NCBI RefSeq assembly: GCF_002920895.1
Contig: NZ_PQVG01000001.1
Span: 593,226-657,225 of the forward strand
Origin: Flavobacterium alvei
GTDB taxonomy: Bacteria > Bacteroidota > Bacteroidia > Flavobacteriales > Flavobacteriaceae
Length of the DNA stretch: 64,000 bases
Direction of reading: 5' to 3'
Positions 16,903 to 26,160 of this stretch are shown here, in pieces. A model generated the notes under the pieces. That model saw nothing but the letters and a program-made list of their open reading frames with translations, was not told the origin of the DNA and did not search any database. Position 1 is the first letter of the stretch, and each line of letters opens with the position of its first letter. A program made the position numbers and the translations under genes.

Positions 16903-18420
16903 CTACAAAAGAGAATGTCTTGTCATAACTGCTGGTTGTTCTATTTTCATTAAATCAAGAATCGTTGGAGCAATATCGCCTAATACTCCATCCTGAATAG
17001 ATTTCAATTCTTTGTCAACTAAAATAATAGGCACTGGATTTGTTGTGTGTGCTGTATTTGGAGACCCATCAGGATTAATCATCGTTTCGCAGTTTCCGTG
17101 ATCGGCGATGATTAATGTTGTGTAATCATTGGCCAAAGCTGCAGTAATTACTTTTTCTACACATTTATCTACAGCTTCACAGGCTTGAATTGCAGCACTC
17201 ATTACTCCTGTATGTCCTACCATATCACCGTTGGCAAAATTCAAACAAACAAAATCAACCTCGCCTTTGTTCAATTCTGGAACCAATGCATCGGCTAGTT
17301 CATAAGCACTCATTTCGGGTTGCAAATCATAAGTAGCTACTTTTGGAGAGTTTTTCAAGATTCGTGATTCGCCTTCAAAAGGCAATTCTCTACCACCAGA
17401 AAAGAAGAAAGTCACGTGAGGATATTTCTCAGTTTCGGCAATTCTGATTTGTTTTTTGCCTGCTTTTTCTAATACTTCACCAAGAGTTTCCGTAACATTA
17501 TCTTTATTGTAAACCACTTTTACATTCTCATAAGTTTCGTCATAATTGGTAAGCGTAACGTAGTACAAATCAAGTTTGTGCATGTTTTGCTCATGGAAAT
17601 CCCTTTGCGAAAGTGTTTCGGTCAATTCACGACCTCTATCGGTTCTGAAATTAAAGAAAACAACAACATCACCTTCTTTAATTGTAGCCAATGGTTTATC
17701 GTTTTCATCCACCATGATAATCGGGTTGATAAATTCGTCGGTCACATTATTTTCATAACTTTCCTCGATGCTTTTCACGGCATTTTTAGAATGTGTTCCT
17801 GTTCCGTTTACCACTAAATCGTAGGCAATTTTAACTCTCTCCCAACGTTTATCACGATCCATTGCATAATATCTTCCCACTACCGAAGCAATTTTTGTAG
17901 AAGTATTGGCAATATGATTTTCTAAATTTTGAATATCTGTTTTTGCTGATTTTGGATCTACATCTCGTCCATCAGTAAAAGCGTGAACGAAAACTTTTTC
18001 TAATCCGAAAGCTTGAGTTGCATCGATTAATCCTCTCAAATGAGAAGTGTGTGAATGCACACCACCATCAGAAACTAGACCCAAAAGGTGTAAATTTACA
18101 TTTTTGTCTTTGGCATATTGAAAGGCGTCAACAAGCACTTGTTCTTGTGCCATTGAATTATTTTCGACAGCCAAATTAATTTTAGCCAAATCTTGATATA
18201 CAATTCTACCCGCACCAAGATTCATGTGTCCCACTTCGGAATTTCCCATTTGACCTTCTGGTAAACCTACGTTCAAACCATCTGTTCGAAGTTGTCCAAC
18301 AGGATATTTTGTATATAAACTTTTGATGAAAGGAATGTTTGCATTGTCTATTGCAGACACTTTTGGGTCAGGAGAATTTCCCCAACCGTCAAGAATCATA
18401 AGGATTACTTTTTTGTTCAT
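16903..18420 (-). CDS. gpmI: 2,3-bisphosphoglycerate-independent phosphoglycerate mutase
   Basis: A 505-residue glycolytic enzyme that interconverts 3- and 2-phosphoglycerate with two Mn ions. The alkaline-phosphatase-like fold is evident from MILDGWG (Asp11) and GNSEVGHMNLGAGR, where Ser61 is the phosphorylated nucleophile; later come FVHAFTDGRDVDPKS, FFNFRTDRGRELT, HVTFFFSGG and the IIADHGNCE metal site. Length and motif order match iPGMs. The gene is monocistronic, with a terminator downstream and a TATCTTTG element at 18438-18445 upstream on the minus strand. Confidence 0.97.
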   Translation of the reverse strand: MNKKVILMILDGWGNSPDPKVSAIDNANIPFIKSLYTKYPVGQLRTDGLNVGLPEGQMGNSEVGHMNLGAGRIVYQDLAKINLAVENNSMAQEQVLVDAFQYAKDKNVNLHLLGLVSDGGVHSHTSHLRGLIDATQAFGLEKVFVHAFTDGRDVDPKSAKTDIQNLENHIANTSTKIASVVGRYYAMDRDKRWERVKIAYDLVVNGTGTHSKNAVKSIEESYENNVTDEFINPIIMVDENDKPLATIKEGDVVVFFNFRTDRGRELTETLSQRDFHEQNMHKLDLYYVTLTNYDETYENVKVVYNKDNVTETLGEVLEKAGKKQIRIAETEKYPHVTFFFSGGRELPFEGESRILKNSPKVATYDLQPEMSAYELADALVPELNKGEVDFVCLNFANGDMVGHTGVMSAAIQACEAVDKCVEKVITAALANDYTTLIIADHGNCETMINPDGSPNTAHTTNPVPIILVDKELKSIQDGVLGDIAPTILDLMKIEQPAVMTRHSLL

Positions 18421-18437
18421 TTTGATAAATTTTTAGA

Positions 18438-18445
18438 CAAAGATA
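18438..18445 (-). promoter_or_regulatory. -7 element of gpmI
   Basis: TATCTTTG (minus strand) matches TAnnTTTG and lies 17 bases upstream of the ATG. The rest of the 275-base gap to 18695 is AT-rich with no other feature that I can support. Confidence 0.5.
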
Positions 18446-18695
18446 AAGCTTTCCAAAAAAATATAAGTACGTCAAAACTACTATTATAGATAAAAAAGAG
18501 AACTGCAACAAATACTTAAAAATCTGTTGTAAAATATGGTTTTTTATACAATATATGCAACAAAAAATCTTCGAAAACCATGTAGAAAAAAGATGGTTTT
18601 TGAGGACTATTTTGAAAAATTTAAGGGAATTAAATCTCTAACAGCTTGTCTTGGATATTCTACTATTTGAGAGACTATTTTTCAAGTAAAATTTA

Positions 18696-21122
18696 TTATT
18701 TTCTTTTCAAGGAATTGTAATCAATATAATAACGGATACTAACAGAAAAAATAGTAGTCAAGTTGGTATCAAAAACATTATTAAGATTGGTTGATATACT
18801 TTTTTGCACAAGGTTTGTACTCTCTAAAGCATAATTTCTATATAAAACTGAGATTTCGCTTCCAGGAGCAAACCACCAAGAATAGGAAAAGTCGAAATTC
18901 CAAGAGTTAAAATTTCTATTTCTATTTTCTGAATAGGTAGAATTAGCAATTAATTTTCCATCGTCTTGAAGACTGAAGAACTCGTGATTTTCGGCATAAG
19001 ACCAATAATATCTTGCTATTAGATTTAATGACATCTTATTAGATATGGAATATTTTCCTGTAAAATAATGATCTACTATTTCGCGATTGCGTTCCGCAAA
19101 AATGATATCGTCTGCATCAAAATCTACCCAACCTCTATCATTCACTTTTCGGGTATATATAAGATTGTAAGACAACGAAAATTTATCGTTGAATCTGTGT
19201 TTTAAACCTGGCGAAATGGCATATACAACTCTACCATCTTCATCAAATTTTTCGATTGAACCATCAATATCCAAACTAAATTTATTGTTTTGATTCGTTG
19301 AATAGCGAAAATAACCCGTTACACTTTTAGGAACATAAACGTATCTACCATAAACACGAGGCTCATAAAAATTGTACCTATCTACGGGATTAATTTGAAA
19401 TTTTCCTTCCAGATAATTATTTTTTAAGGTTATAGCTGCCAATTTTGCCTGATACCAAGCCTCTTGTGCTTTTCCTGTTGTGTTTTGAATTTCTACATTT
19501 ATATTTTGAGAAAATTTCAAAGAGTTAAAAGTCTTTGTGGGATTGATGATTCTGTAACTCATTTCTCCATAACCCGAATGATAATTATTCACAAAAATAA
19601 TCCCTAAATCATTGACATCATACATCTCTGATAAATATTTCCCAGAAAACATATATCTATATTTTCCACTTGTTTTGGCAAAACTTAATTGTGTTTTGAA
19701 ACCATCATAGTTTTCTAAACCGTAAATAGAACCGTAATTGATGTCGCTATCTTTTACTGCACTGTATTTAAAATCTCCTGATAATTTGTAAGTATTTACT
19801 TTTGTATTCAAATCGAATAATAAAGCCGAAACATTGGCATCCCGAAAATTTCCATTTCTAAGGGTATTGGTATTCACAAAAGTCACTGATGAGTTTTGAT
19901 TGAATCGTTGGTCTAAAACCAAAACATTGTAATTAACCAATGGTTCGACAATTTCTTTTCGGGTTGCTCCTGAAATAGTATCTTGAATTTTAGCGTATGT
20001 TTTTTCGGTAATGGCATTCAAAAATCCTATTCCAAGTCCTTTTTCTGTTCTACCCGAAACTTTTACTGCATTCAACAAATCGGTCGAACTTGGATATTCA
20101 GTAACTACTTCATTGTCTCCTGTTGTAGGTTCTATTGTTGGTGCACCACCAATTCTTCGGGAATAAAAAAGGTTCCCCTTTGAAAACAAATCAGCAGCTT
20201 CGGTAAAGAAAGATCTATTTTCGTCAAATTGTTGTTCGAAAGGTTCAAGATTCAAAATGGCATTATCAAATTTGGTTTGACCAAAATCAGGAACCAGAAT
20301 AGCATCGAGTGTAAAGGCATCATTTATTCCATATTTAATATCCATTCCTGCTTTTAAAGTTTTATCAGAAGCAAAATCATCTTGCTGATAATACGCTGAA
20401 GTATAAGGTATTAAAAATAGACGTGTTGGGGTTTTTATGTTTTCGATTCCTTCTAAAATTCCTTCTTGAGTAATTACAGCACCAATTTTTGTATCGACAA
20501 AATTCCAAGTATAACTTTGGTCTTTATCATCTCGTTTCAAATCACGTCTAAAATTTAAACCCCAAGTTTGTTTGGTTGCTTTCGAAAATCGCAATGCGGC
20601 ATAAGGTATTTTCATTTCTACAACCCAACCAAAATTGGTCATTGTTACTTCGCTATCCCAAATAGCATCCCAATTAAAATCTTCATTATCCTCAGTTGCC
20701 AAACAATCTAATTGAACTCCAGCTGCTGTAACAAAAAATCGAAAATCTTGTTGCCCATCATTATTTCCATTGATAGAAACCGAAAAAACATCAGAAACTC
20801 CATATTCGTCTCTATTGGTTAATTCTCTAGAAATTTTATTAGGCTGATTGTCATATAAAACTGCCGAAATATAAACAGCATTATTATCATACAAAACTTT
20901 TACATCTGTCTTTTTGTCTTCGCCAATTGGCTTTCCGTTATCAGGCTCATACATAACAAAATCAGTCGCAATTGGAGCAGTTTTCCATGCTTCTTCATTT
21001 ATTTTTCCGTCAATAGTAATGCTTTCCGTAATGTTTTTAGCCCGAAGTGTCTTTTTTTGTCCATAAGTGCAAAAACTTATAAAAATGAAAAAAAGAATAA
21101 AGATTGAACAATATTTAGGCAT
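18696..21122 (-). CDS. DUF5916 protein: CBM9-like domain plus beta-barrel
   Basis: An 808-residue outer-membrane protein. Signal peptide about 1-21 (ends CTYGQ). Residues 30-215 resemble the carbohydrate-binding CBM9-like domain of this family: ITIDGKINEEAWKTAPI, DNNAVYISAVLYD, FRFFVTAAGVQLD, VVEMKIPYAALRFS and WGLNFRRDLKRDD. The rest is a beta-barrel (alternating aromatic strands) that ends in SVSIRYYIDYNSLKRK. DUF5916 proteins are common in Bacteroidota, assumed to sit in the outer membrane; no function is proven. Its promoter is the clear TTG-N19-TATTTTTG at 21143-21172. Confidence 0.85.
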   Translation of the reverse strand: MPKYCSIFILFFIFISFCTYGQKKTLRAKNITESITIDGKINEEAWKTAPIATDFVMYEPDNGKPIGEDKKTDVKVLYDNNAVYISAVLYDNQPNKISRELTNRDEYGVSDVFSVSINGNNDGQQDFRFFVTAAGVQLDCLATEDNEDFNWDAIWDSEVTMTNFGWVVEMKIPYAALRFSKATKQTWGLNFRRDLKRDDKDQSYTWNFVDTKIGAVITQEGILEGIENIKTPTRLFLIPYTSAYYQQDDFASDKTLKAGMDIKYGINDAFTLDAILVPDFGQTKFDNAILNLEPFEQQFDENRSFFTEAADLFSKGNLFYSRRIGGAPTIEPTTGDNEVVTEYPSSTDLLNAVKVSGRTEKGLGIGFLNAITEKTYAKIQDTISGATRKEIVEPLVNYNVLVLDQRFNQNSSVTFVNTNTLRNGNFRDANVSALLFDLNTKVNTYKLSGDFKYSAVKDSDINYGSIYGLENYDGFKTQLSFAKTSGKYRYMFSGKYLSEMYDVNDLGIIFVNNYHSGYGEMSYRIINPTKTFNSLKFSQNINVEIQNTTGKAQEAWYQAKLAAITLKNNYLEGKFQINPVDRYNFYEPRVYGRYVYVPKSVTGYFRYSTNQNNKFSLDIDGSIEKFDEDGRVVYAISPGLKHRFNDKFSLSYNLIYTRKVNDRGWVDFDADDIIFAERNREIVDHYFTGKYSISNKMSLNLIARYYWSYAENHEFFSLQDDGKLIANSTYSENRNRNFNSWNFDFSYSWWFAPGSEISVLYRNYALESTNLVQKSISTNLNNVFDTNLTTIFSVSIRYYIDYNSLKRK

Positions 21123-21142
21123 AATTTGTGAGAATGGTTAGG

Positions 21143-21172
21143 CAAAAATAGTAAAATTAACACAAAAAACAA
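21143..21172 (-). promoter_or_regulatory. promoter of the DUF5916 gene
   Basis: On the minus strand TTG (21170-21172), a 19-base spacer and TATTTTTG (21143-21150) match the Bacteroidota housekeeping promoter pattern, 20 bases from the start codon. Confidence 0.65.
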
Positions 21173-21268
21173 GTTGTGCATAGTATTTTTCAACATCATT
21201 TTAGAACTAAAAAGTAGCCAAATCATATTTTTTTCATAAAATTCTAAAAAAAAAGCTCAAACCTGTTG

Positions 21269-21276
21269 TATATTTG
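21269..21276 (+). promoter_or_regulatory. -7 element of the L,D-transpeptidase-like gene
   Basis: A perfect TATATTTG lies 36 bases upstream of the ATG at 21313. No TTG stands at normal spacing upstream. It is divergent from the DUF5916 promoter. Confidence 0.5.
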
Positions 21277-21312
21277 CAACCCCAAGCCTTTTGTCTAACC
21301 TAAACGTTATCA

Positions 21313-22026
21313 ATGATTTATAAGATATTTCCCGTTAGTTTATTTTTGCTGATTTCTATATTTCTAAATAATACTAATCCCGTAAAAACTCAAAAACCAG
21401 TAATTGCGAGTGTTCTAACTCCAAATGCCGATTTAGACATCGAAACTAAATATAGCGCCCTAAATTCTAACCAATTCTCATTACCCAATATTGAAAGTTT
21501 TAAAGAAGCCCTAAAAGGTTTTTATGAACTTAAAGAGAGAGGATTAGTCCAAAAAGATATTTTGACTTTGGTAGATTTCAGTTTATCTTCAAACGTAAAA
21601 AGGCTTTGGGTAATCGATTTGGACACCAACACTATTTTATACCATTCTTTAGTTGCACACGGTAGAAATACTGGGGAAGAATATGCCAACAGTTTTTCGA
21701 ATTCCAATAGCTCTTACAAAAGTAGTTTGGGATTTTATTTAACTGGCGAGGTTTATAACGGAAAACACGGAATGTCTCTTAAACTTGACGGATTAGAAAA
21801 AGGAATTAATGACAATGCAAGAGAAAGAGGTGTGGTAATGCATTCGGCCAATTATGTTTCAAATTCTTTTATAAAATCCAACAAAAGATTAGGCAGAAGT
21901 CAAGGTTGCCCTGCTATTCCAGAAGAATTACTTAAAGACATTGTGAACACAATCAAGAATAAATCTTGCCTTTTTATTTACCACCCATCGAGAAGTTTCG
22001 AATACAAGAAGCCTTTATTTTCATAG
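21313..22026 (+). CDS. murein L,D-transpeptidase catalytic domain family protein
   Basis: A 237-residue protein with an N-terminal hydrophobic segment (about 5-20). The C-terminal 150 residues match the YkuD_2 family (LWVIDLDTNTILYHSLVAHG, KHGMSLKLDGLEKGINDNA, VVMHSANYV with the His, and GRSQGCPAIPEE with the Cys nucleophile). Enzymes of this type are thought to form 3-3 crosslinks or to attach proteins to peptidoglycan in the periplasm. It is convergent with a YcbB-like L,D-transpeptidase lipoprotein and their last 6 bases overlap, so two L,D-transpeptidase genes share one 3' junction. Confidence 0.85.
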   Translation: MIYKIFPVSLFLLISIFLNNTNPVKTQKPVIASVLTPNADLDIETKYSALNSNQFSLPNIESFKEALKGFYELKERGLVQKDILTLVDFSLSSNVKRLWVIDLDTNTILYHSLVAHGRNTGEEYANSFSNSNSSYKSSLGFYLTGEVYNGKHGMSLKLDGLEKGINDNARERGVVMHSANYVSNSFIKSNKRLGRSQGCPAIPEELLKDIVNTIKNKSCLFIYHPSRSFEYKKPLFS

Positions 22027-23583
22027 CATTTGATACAAATCAGCATCCAGATTATAAATATCATCTCTAAAAATTAGCGTATTCCCTTCGCTCCAAGCGG
22101 TCCAATATAAAATATGAACTTTGACATCGTCATTCATTTTAATGTACTTTGTCTTTTCACTTTGAAGTATTTTAGTGATTTTTTCTGTATTCCAATTATC
22201 GGCATCATTCAATAAAGTTTCGGCCAATTTTAATGGATTTTCAACTCTAACACAACCCGAACTCAAAGAACGTTTTTGTTTTACAAAAAAATCTCTATGG
22301 TTGGTATCGTGCAAATAAACCGAAAACCGATTTGGAAAATTAATTTTAACCATTCCTAACGAGTTTGATTTTCCTGGACTCTGAACATAGCGATACTTTT
22401 TGGCTTTGGATGGTTTCCAATCATTAGCAGAAACTAAATTTCCGCTACTGTCATATATTTTGATATTGGTTTGTGCCAAATAGTTTCGATTTCTTGAAAT
22501 AGCAGGAATCATATCTTCTTTCAAAATAGTTGGCGGTACTGTCCAAGTAGGATTCAAAATAATCTGATTTATTTTTGAAGAAAGAACCGGAGTGGGTCTT
22601 TTATCACGACCTACAACAACTTTATGTGTTCGTACCGTATCATTTTCTTTTACTAAACTCAACTTATAATCCGGAATATTTACTATTACATACTCCTTTC
22701 CCATTTCTTTTGGAAACCATTTCCACCGCTCGAGATTGGCAAGAATTTGCTCTTTTCGTTTTTGTTTTGAAAAATTGAGCGCATCAACAGTTCCCTTTCC
22801 AATAACGCCATCAGCTGCTAATCCGTGTCGGATTTGGAATTTTTTCATCGCTTCATTCGTTTCGCTGTCGTAAATAGCAGACAAACTATCTTTTGGCTTC
22901 ATATCTTTCCAATAAATTAATCGTTTTTTAATGGCTATTAAAGAGGGATTTGTATCATTTAAAACAATTTTATTGGCTATTTCAATGGTAGTAAAATCAT
23001 CATTTGGAAAAGAATTGATGATTTGGAGTGCTTTTTTCAAACTTTTATACACAATGTGATTGGGCTTAAGTTGTTCAATTTTAAATGGCAAAGAATCACT
23101 TTTTAACATTGAAGCAATAGTTTCGTTTACATCAACATTATTCTCTTTCAAATCCCAATTTTTATACAAATACTTATGATGAATTTGCCCATTACTCAAA
23201 TGCGAAATGTATTTTTGAAAGCTGTGCGTTAATAAAATATCATAACTTACCCTTTCTTTATCTTTTAGAACGGCATATTTTTCTTCAAAATTCTGCAATT
23301 TATTTACATTATACCGCTCTGGATTTAAGCCCTCTTCATCAGAATTCAAGAAACTCTTCAATATAAATTTCCTATTTTCTTTGGATTGCCAAACCGATTT
23401 ATAGCTAGTAGCCCGATAAAACTCTTTTAATACTTTACTGCGAAAAGGCTCTAACAAAATACTATCTATAAACACCGATTTTCCTTCTACTTGAATAATA
23501 GGAATTGCAGCGGGAATTGGCTTTACTTCCTTTTTGCAACCAAAAGCCACAAAAACCAATAACAAAATAAAAATTTTATTCAT
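22021..23583 (-). CDS. L,D-transpeptidase (YcbB-like) lipoprotein with PG-binding domain
   Basis: A 520-residue lipoprotein: signal with lipobox AFGC (residues 13-16), a helical scaffold region, a PG_binding_1 domain near 270-330 (MKKFQIRHGLAADGVIGKG) and a YkuD catalytic domain near 350-490. The active site is HDTNHRDFF with His and RSLSSGCVRVENP with the Cys; SSGCVRV is the E. coli YcbB/LdtD version. It should make 3-3 crosslinks in the periplasm, by family knowledge. A GNAT gene lies 2 bases upstream on the same strand and may be in the same transcript. Confidence 0.9.
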   Translation of the reverse strand: MNKIFILLLVFVAFGCKKEVKPIPAAIPIIQVEGKSVFIDSILLEPFRSKVLKEFYRATSYKSVWQSKENRKFILKSFLNSDEEGLNPERYNVNKLQNFEEKYAVLKDKERVSYDILLTHSFQKYISHLSNGQIHHKYLYKNWDLKENNVDVNETIASMLKSDSLPFKIEQLKPNHIVYKSLKKALQIINSFPNDDFTTIEIANKIVLNDTNPSLIAIKKRLIYWKDMKPKDSLSAIYDSETNEAMKKFQIRHGLAADGVIGKGTVDALNFSKQKRKEQILANLERWKWFPKEMGKEYVIVNIPDYKLSLVKENDTVRTHKVVVGRDKRPTPVLSSKINQIILNPTWTVPPTILKEDMIPAISRNRNYLAQTNIKIYDSSGNLVSANDWKPSKAKKYRYVQSPGKSNSLGMVKINFPNRFSVYLHDTNHRDFFVKQKRSLSSGCVRVENPLKLAETLLNDADNWNTEKITKILQSEKTKYIKMNDDVKVHILYWTAWSEGNTLIFRDDIYNLDADLYQML

Positions 23584-23585
23584 TT

Positions 23586-24026
23586 TCAGTTTTTTTTAAA
23601 CATTACGATATGCTCACCAACATCGGGTATTTCAAAAATCTTGCCTGTTTTCTGATAGCCCATTTTTTCATAAAACCCTACTGCTTCTACCCTAGCGTTA
23701 AACCAAATTAAATCAACCTTTTGGGTATTCAAAAACGCTTCACTATAAAGGATGAGCATTTTGCCAAAACCTGATTTTTGATACTGTTCCAAAACTGCCA
23801 TTCCTCGAATTTGATATTGCTTTTGTTCCTTAAAAACAAGGTTTTTCGTTAGGAACAATGATATAATACCTACCAATTCTTCATTCAAATAAAGACCAAA
23901 ATGATGAGTAGTTATTAAATCATCACCATCAAAGCGGCAACTTTCAATAGGTTTTCCTGCTCGAAGAACAGGATGTCTAACCGAAAAAGTTTCTAAATAT
24001 GGTATTTCTTTTATAATAGTCGTCAT
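23586..24026 (-). CDS. GNAT family N-acetyltransferase
   Basis: A 146-residue acetyltransferase of the GNAT fold: the acetyl-CoA loop is the segment YQIRGMAVLEQYQKSGFGK (V/I-x-x-x-Q/R-x-x-G-x-G/A pattern), followed by the terminal FYEKMGYQKTGKIFEI strand that is typical of the family. The acceptor cannot be read from sequence. It is 2 bases upstream of the L,D-transpeptidase gene and so probably co-transcribed; a role with cell wall or ribosomal proteins is only a guess. Confidence 0.85.
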   Translation of the reverse strand: MTTIIKEIPYLETFSVRHPVLRAGKPIESCRFDGDDLITTHHFGLYLNEELVGIISLFLTKNLVFKEQKQYQIRGMAVLEQYQKSGFGKMLILYSEAFLNTQKVDLIWFNARVEAVGFYEKMGYQKTGKIFEIPDVGEHIVMFKKN

Positions 24027-24104
24027 AATATAAAAATAATGAATTTATAATGATTTAATTTTAAAACGGTTATAAATAAAATCTGTTTTTTTCAAAAAAA
24101 AAAC

Positions 24105-24136
24105 TTGCAATGAAACGAACTAATTGCATATATTTG
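24105..24136 (+). promoter_or_regulatory. promoter of the tRNA-Gly genes
   Basis: TTG (24105-24107), 21-base spacer, TATATTTG (24129-24136), ending 12 bases before the first tRNA. This is one of the best matches to the Bacteroidota TTG/TAnnTTTG promoter in the window. Confidence 0.75.
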
Positions 24137-24148
24137 CACCGTTGTAAT

Positions 24149-24221
<73 letters not shown>

Positions 24222-24226
24222 CTATA

Positions 24227-24255
24227 AAACCTCAAACGAAAGTTTGGGGTTTTTT
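24227..24255 (+). terminator. terminator after tRNA-Gly copy 1
   Basis: AAACCTCAAAC (24227-24237), loop GAAA, GTTTGGGGTTT (24242-24252), then a T-run. One G-U pair in the stem. The same element follows copy 2. Confidence 0.85.
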
Positions 24256-24331
24256 ATTCAAAGAAGCAAATTTGGTTTTTACAAAAATTTGGATAAACCC
24301 TGATTCTTTTTTACATTTACACCATTCTAAT

Positions 24332-24404
<73 letters not shown>

Positions 24405-24408
24405 CTAA

Positions 24409-24437
24409 AAACCTCAAACGAAAGTTTGGGGTTTTTT
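24409..24437 (+). terminator. terminator after tRNA-Gly copy 2
   Basis: Same AAACCTCAAAC / GTTTGGGGTTT hairpin with a GAAA loop as after copy 1, at 24409-24419 and 24424-24434, then a T-run. Confidence 0.85.
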
Positions 24438-24463
24438 ATATATAAGTTATGGCGAGAAGTTTA

Positions 24464-24524
24464 TCCCGAGCGAAGCAATTCGGGAAGCCTCGTCTTTCGC
24501 TCTAAAAACCTCAAACGAAAGTTT
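24464..24524 (+). repeat. remnant of a third tRNA-Gly unit with an inserted hairpin
   Basis: Bases 24486-24524 repeat the 3' end of the tRNA and the first part of its terminator (copy at 24389-24427), but the 5' three quarters of the tRNA are missing. In their place is a short hairpin, TCCCGA at 24464-24469 with TCGGGA at 24480-24485. This is a broken copy, probably left by recombination among the tandem units. The pepE stop codon starts 6 bases further on. Confidence 0.75.
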
Positions 24525-24530
24525 CTTTTT

Positions 24531-25238
24531 TTATTTCAAAAAACTCAGGTCAGATTCGCTATCCATTTCAACCGGAATTTGGTTTTGTCTAAAAAGTCGA
24601 GCTTTCAAACCACCTTTCAAAACCACTTTTTCTCCTTTTACCTCTAACCAGCTTCCTTCTCTCAATCCTAAAACTGGGATAGTATTAAACGAATGAAACT
24701 CTGCAATCCTTGTTTCACGGGTTTCGCCCATATGTTTAGATTGCATATCAGCATCCAGATAATGAGGATTCAAATTGAAAGGAATCAAGCCCAATGTTTT
24801 AAAACTTGGCGGATAAACAATTGGCATATCATTGGTAGTTTGCATCGTCAACCCACAAATATTGCTACCAGCACTGGTTCCTAAATAAGGAGTTCCGTTT
24901 TTGACAGCTTCGGCAAGTGCAATCATACAATCCTTTTTATACAATTGAGTGACTAATAAAAAAGTATTCCCACCACCAGTAAAAATCCCTTCAGCCTTTT
25001 GAATAGCATCCGAATAATCATCAACCTCGTGAATGCCTTTTATTTCTTTTCCAATTTTAGCGAAAGCCGAAGCAACTTTAAACGCATATTCCTCATGTGA
25101 AATGCCACTTGGACGAGCAAAAGGGATAAACAAAATCGTTTTACAATACTCAAAATGTTTTTCTAATTCGGGTAATAAATACTCTAAATATTCACCTCCG
25201 TGGAGTGTTGATGTACTGGCTATAATTAAATTTTTCAT
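24531..25238 (-). CDS. pepE: dipeptidase E (peptidase S51)
   Basis: A 235-residue cytosolic peptidase that cleaves Asp-Xaa dipeptides. The S51 fold is seen from the GIFTGGGNTFLLV glycine loop and the nucleophile elbow GTSAGSNI with the active-site Ser. Length is close to E. coli PepE (229). It is minus-strand and convergent with the tRNA-Gly genes; its 3' end lies in the remnant of the third tRNA unit. Alternative: cyanophycinase-like S51 proteins, but the length and motif favour PepE. Confidence 0.88.
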   Translation of the reverse strand: MKNLIIASTSTLHGGEYLEYLLPELEKHFEYCKTILFIPFARPSGISHEEYAFKVASAFAKIGKEIKGIHEVDDYSDAIQKAEGIFTGGGNTFLLVTQLYKKDCMIALAEAVKNGTPYLGTSAGSNICGLTMQTTNDMPIVYPPSFKTLGLIPFNLNPHYLDADMQSKHMGETRETRIAEFHSFNTIPVLGLREGSWLEVKGEKVVLKGGLKARLFRQNQIPVEMDSESDLSFLK

Positions 25239-25398
25239 TGATGTTTTAGCAAAAAATGTTTGGGATAAAGGTATGAAATCGCACTACTAATATTGCAGTT
25301 CAAGAATTTTAATTAACATTTTCTTACCAAGTCCTTAGTATTTAATTTGGAATACATTAGGATAATTTTACATCATTAAATAATTGATTCACCCATTA

Positions 25399-26160
25399 AT
25401 GAAATTAGGCATTTGCATGTTTTTTGTTTTGATTGCCAATACTGTTTTGGCTCAAGAATCACCAAGAAAAATATTAAATGGTAAAATCAATGCCAATACA
25501 ATGGATCTTGAAGGTATTTATGTCATCAATTTAAAAACTGAAAAATCAACCATTACCGAAAAAGAGGGTTATTTTTCAATATCAACCATGCCGGGCGACA
25601 CGCTCTTATTTTCGGCTATTCAACTAAAAGAAAAGAGAATTGCATTGGAGTCGAAAGATTTTAAAGAAGAATTACTTCAAGTAAAAATGGAAACCAACAT
25701 AACTACATTAAAAGAAGTTGTAGTAAAAAGATACGACAATATCAATGCTGTTTCATTAGGGATATCACCAAGTGGAATTAAACATTTAACTCAAGCAGAA
25801 AGGCATTTGAAAACTGCAAGTGACCTTGACCCAACAGCAAATGCAGGCTCTATGACGGGTGGTTCTATAGGACTAGACCCCCTTCTGAATCTAATATCTG
25901 GACGCACCGCAATGCTAAAAAAAGAACTTGTAGTAGAAGGCAAATTATCTTTTATTAATCAAATGGAAAACATGTTTAATGAAGATTATTTCAAAAAAAC
26001 ATTGAAAATTCCAGCGGAATACATCAAAGGATTTCTATACTACATTGTTGATAACGATAGATTTACAAATATTCTAAAATCCAAAAACAAAACTCAAATA
26101 GAATTTGCCATGGTTTCTTTAGCAGAAAAATACAACCAAATCCTATTGAATGAAAAGTAA
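25399..26160 (+). CDS. exported carboxypeptidase-regulatory-like protein, tandem paralog 1
   Basis: A 253-residue exported protein; I take the ATG at 25399 because the upstream TTG adds only 5 residues and the ATG begins a good signal peptide (MKLGICMFFVLIANTVLAQ). Residues 25-100 form a carboxypeptidase D regulatory-like beta-sandwich (GYFSISTMPGDTLLFSAIQLKEK, then TTLKEVVVKRYD). Middle: an ISPSGIKHLT and GGSIGLDPLLNLISGRT block shared with the next gene. The last half is helical. Function unknown. It overlaps paralog 2 by 11 bases, so the two are co-transcribed. Confidence 0.7.
   Translation: MKLGICMFFVLIANTVLAQESPRKILNGKINANTMDLEGIYVINLKTEKSTITEKEGYFSISTMPGDTLLFSAIQLKEKRIALESKDFKEELLQVKMETNITTLKEVVVKRYDNINAVSLGISPSGIKHLTQAERHLKTASDLDPTANAGSMTGGSIGLDPLLNLISGRTAMLKKELVVEGKLSFINQMENMFNEDYFKKTLKIPAEYIKGFLYYIVDNDRFTNILKSKNKTQIEFAMVSLAEKYNQILLNEK

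Noticed and set aside
24464..24485. Attachment site of an integrated element
   Set aside because: No integrase or matching second site is seen in the window; the repeat fits local recombination among tRNA units.
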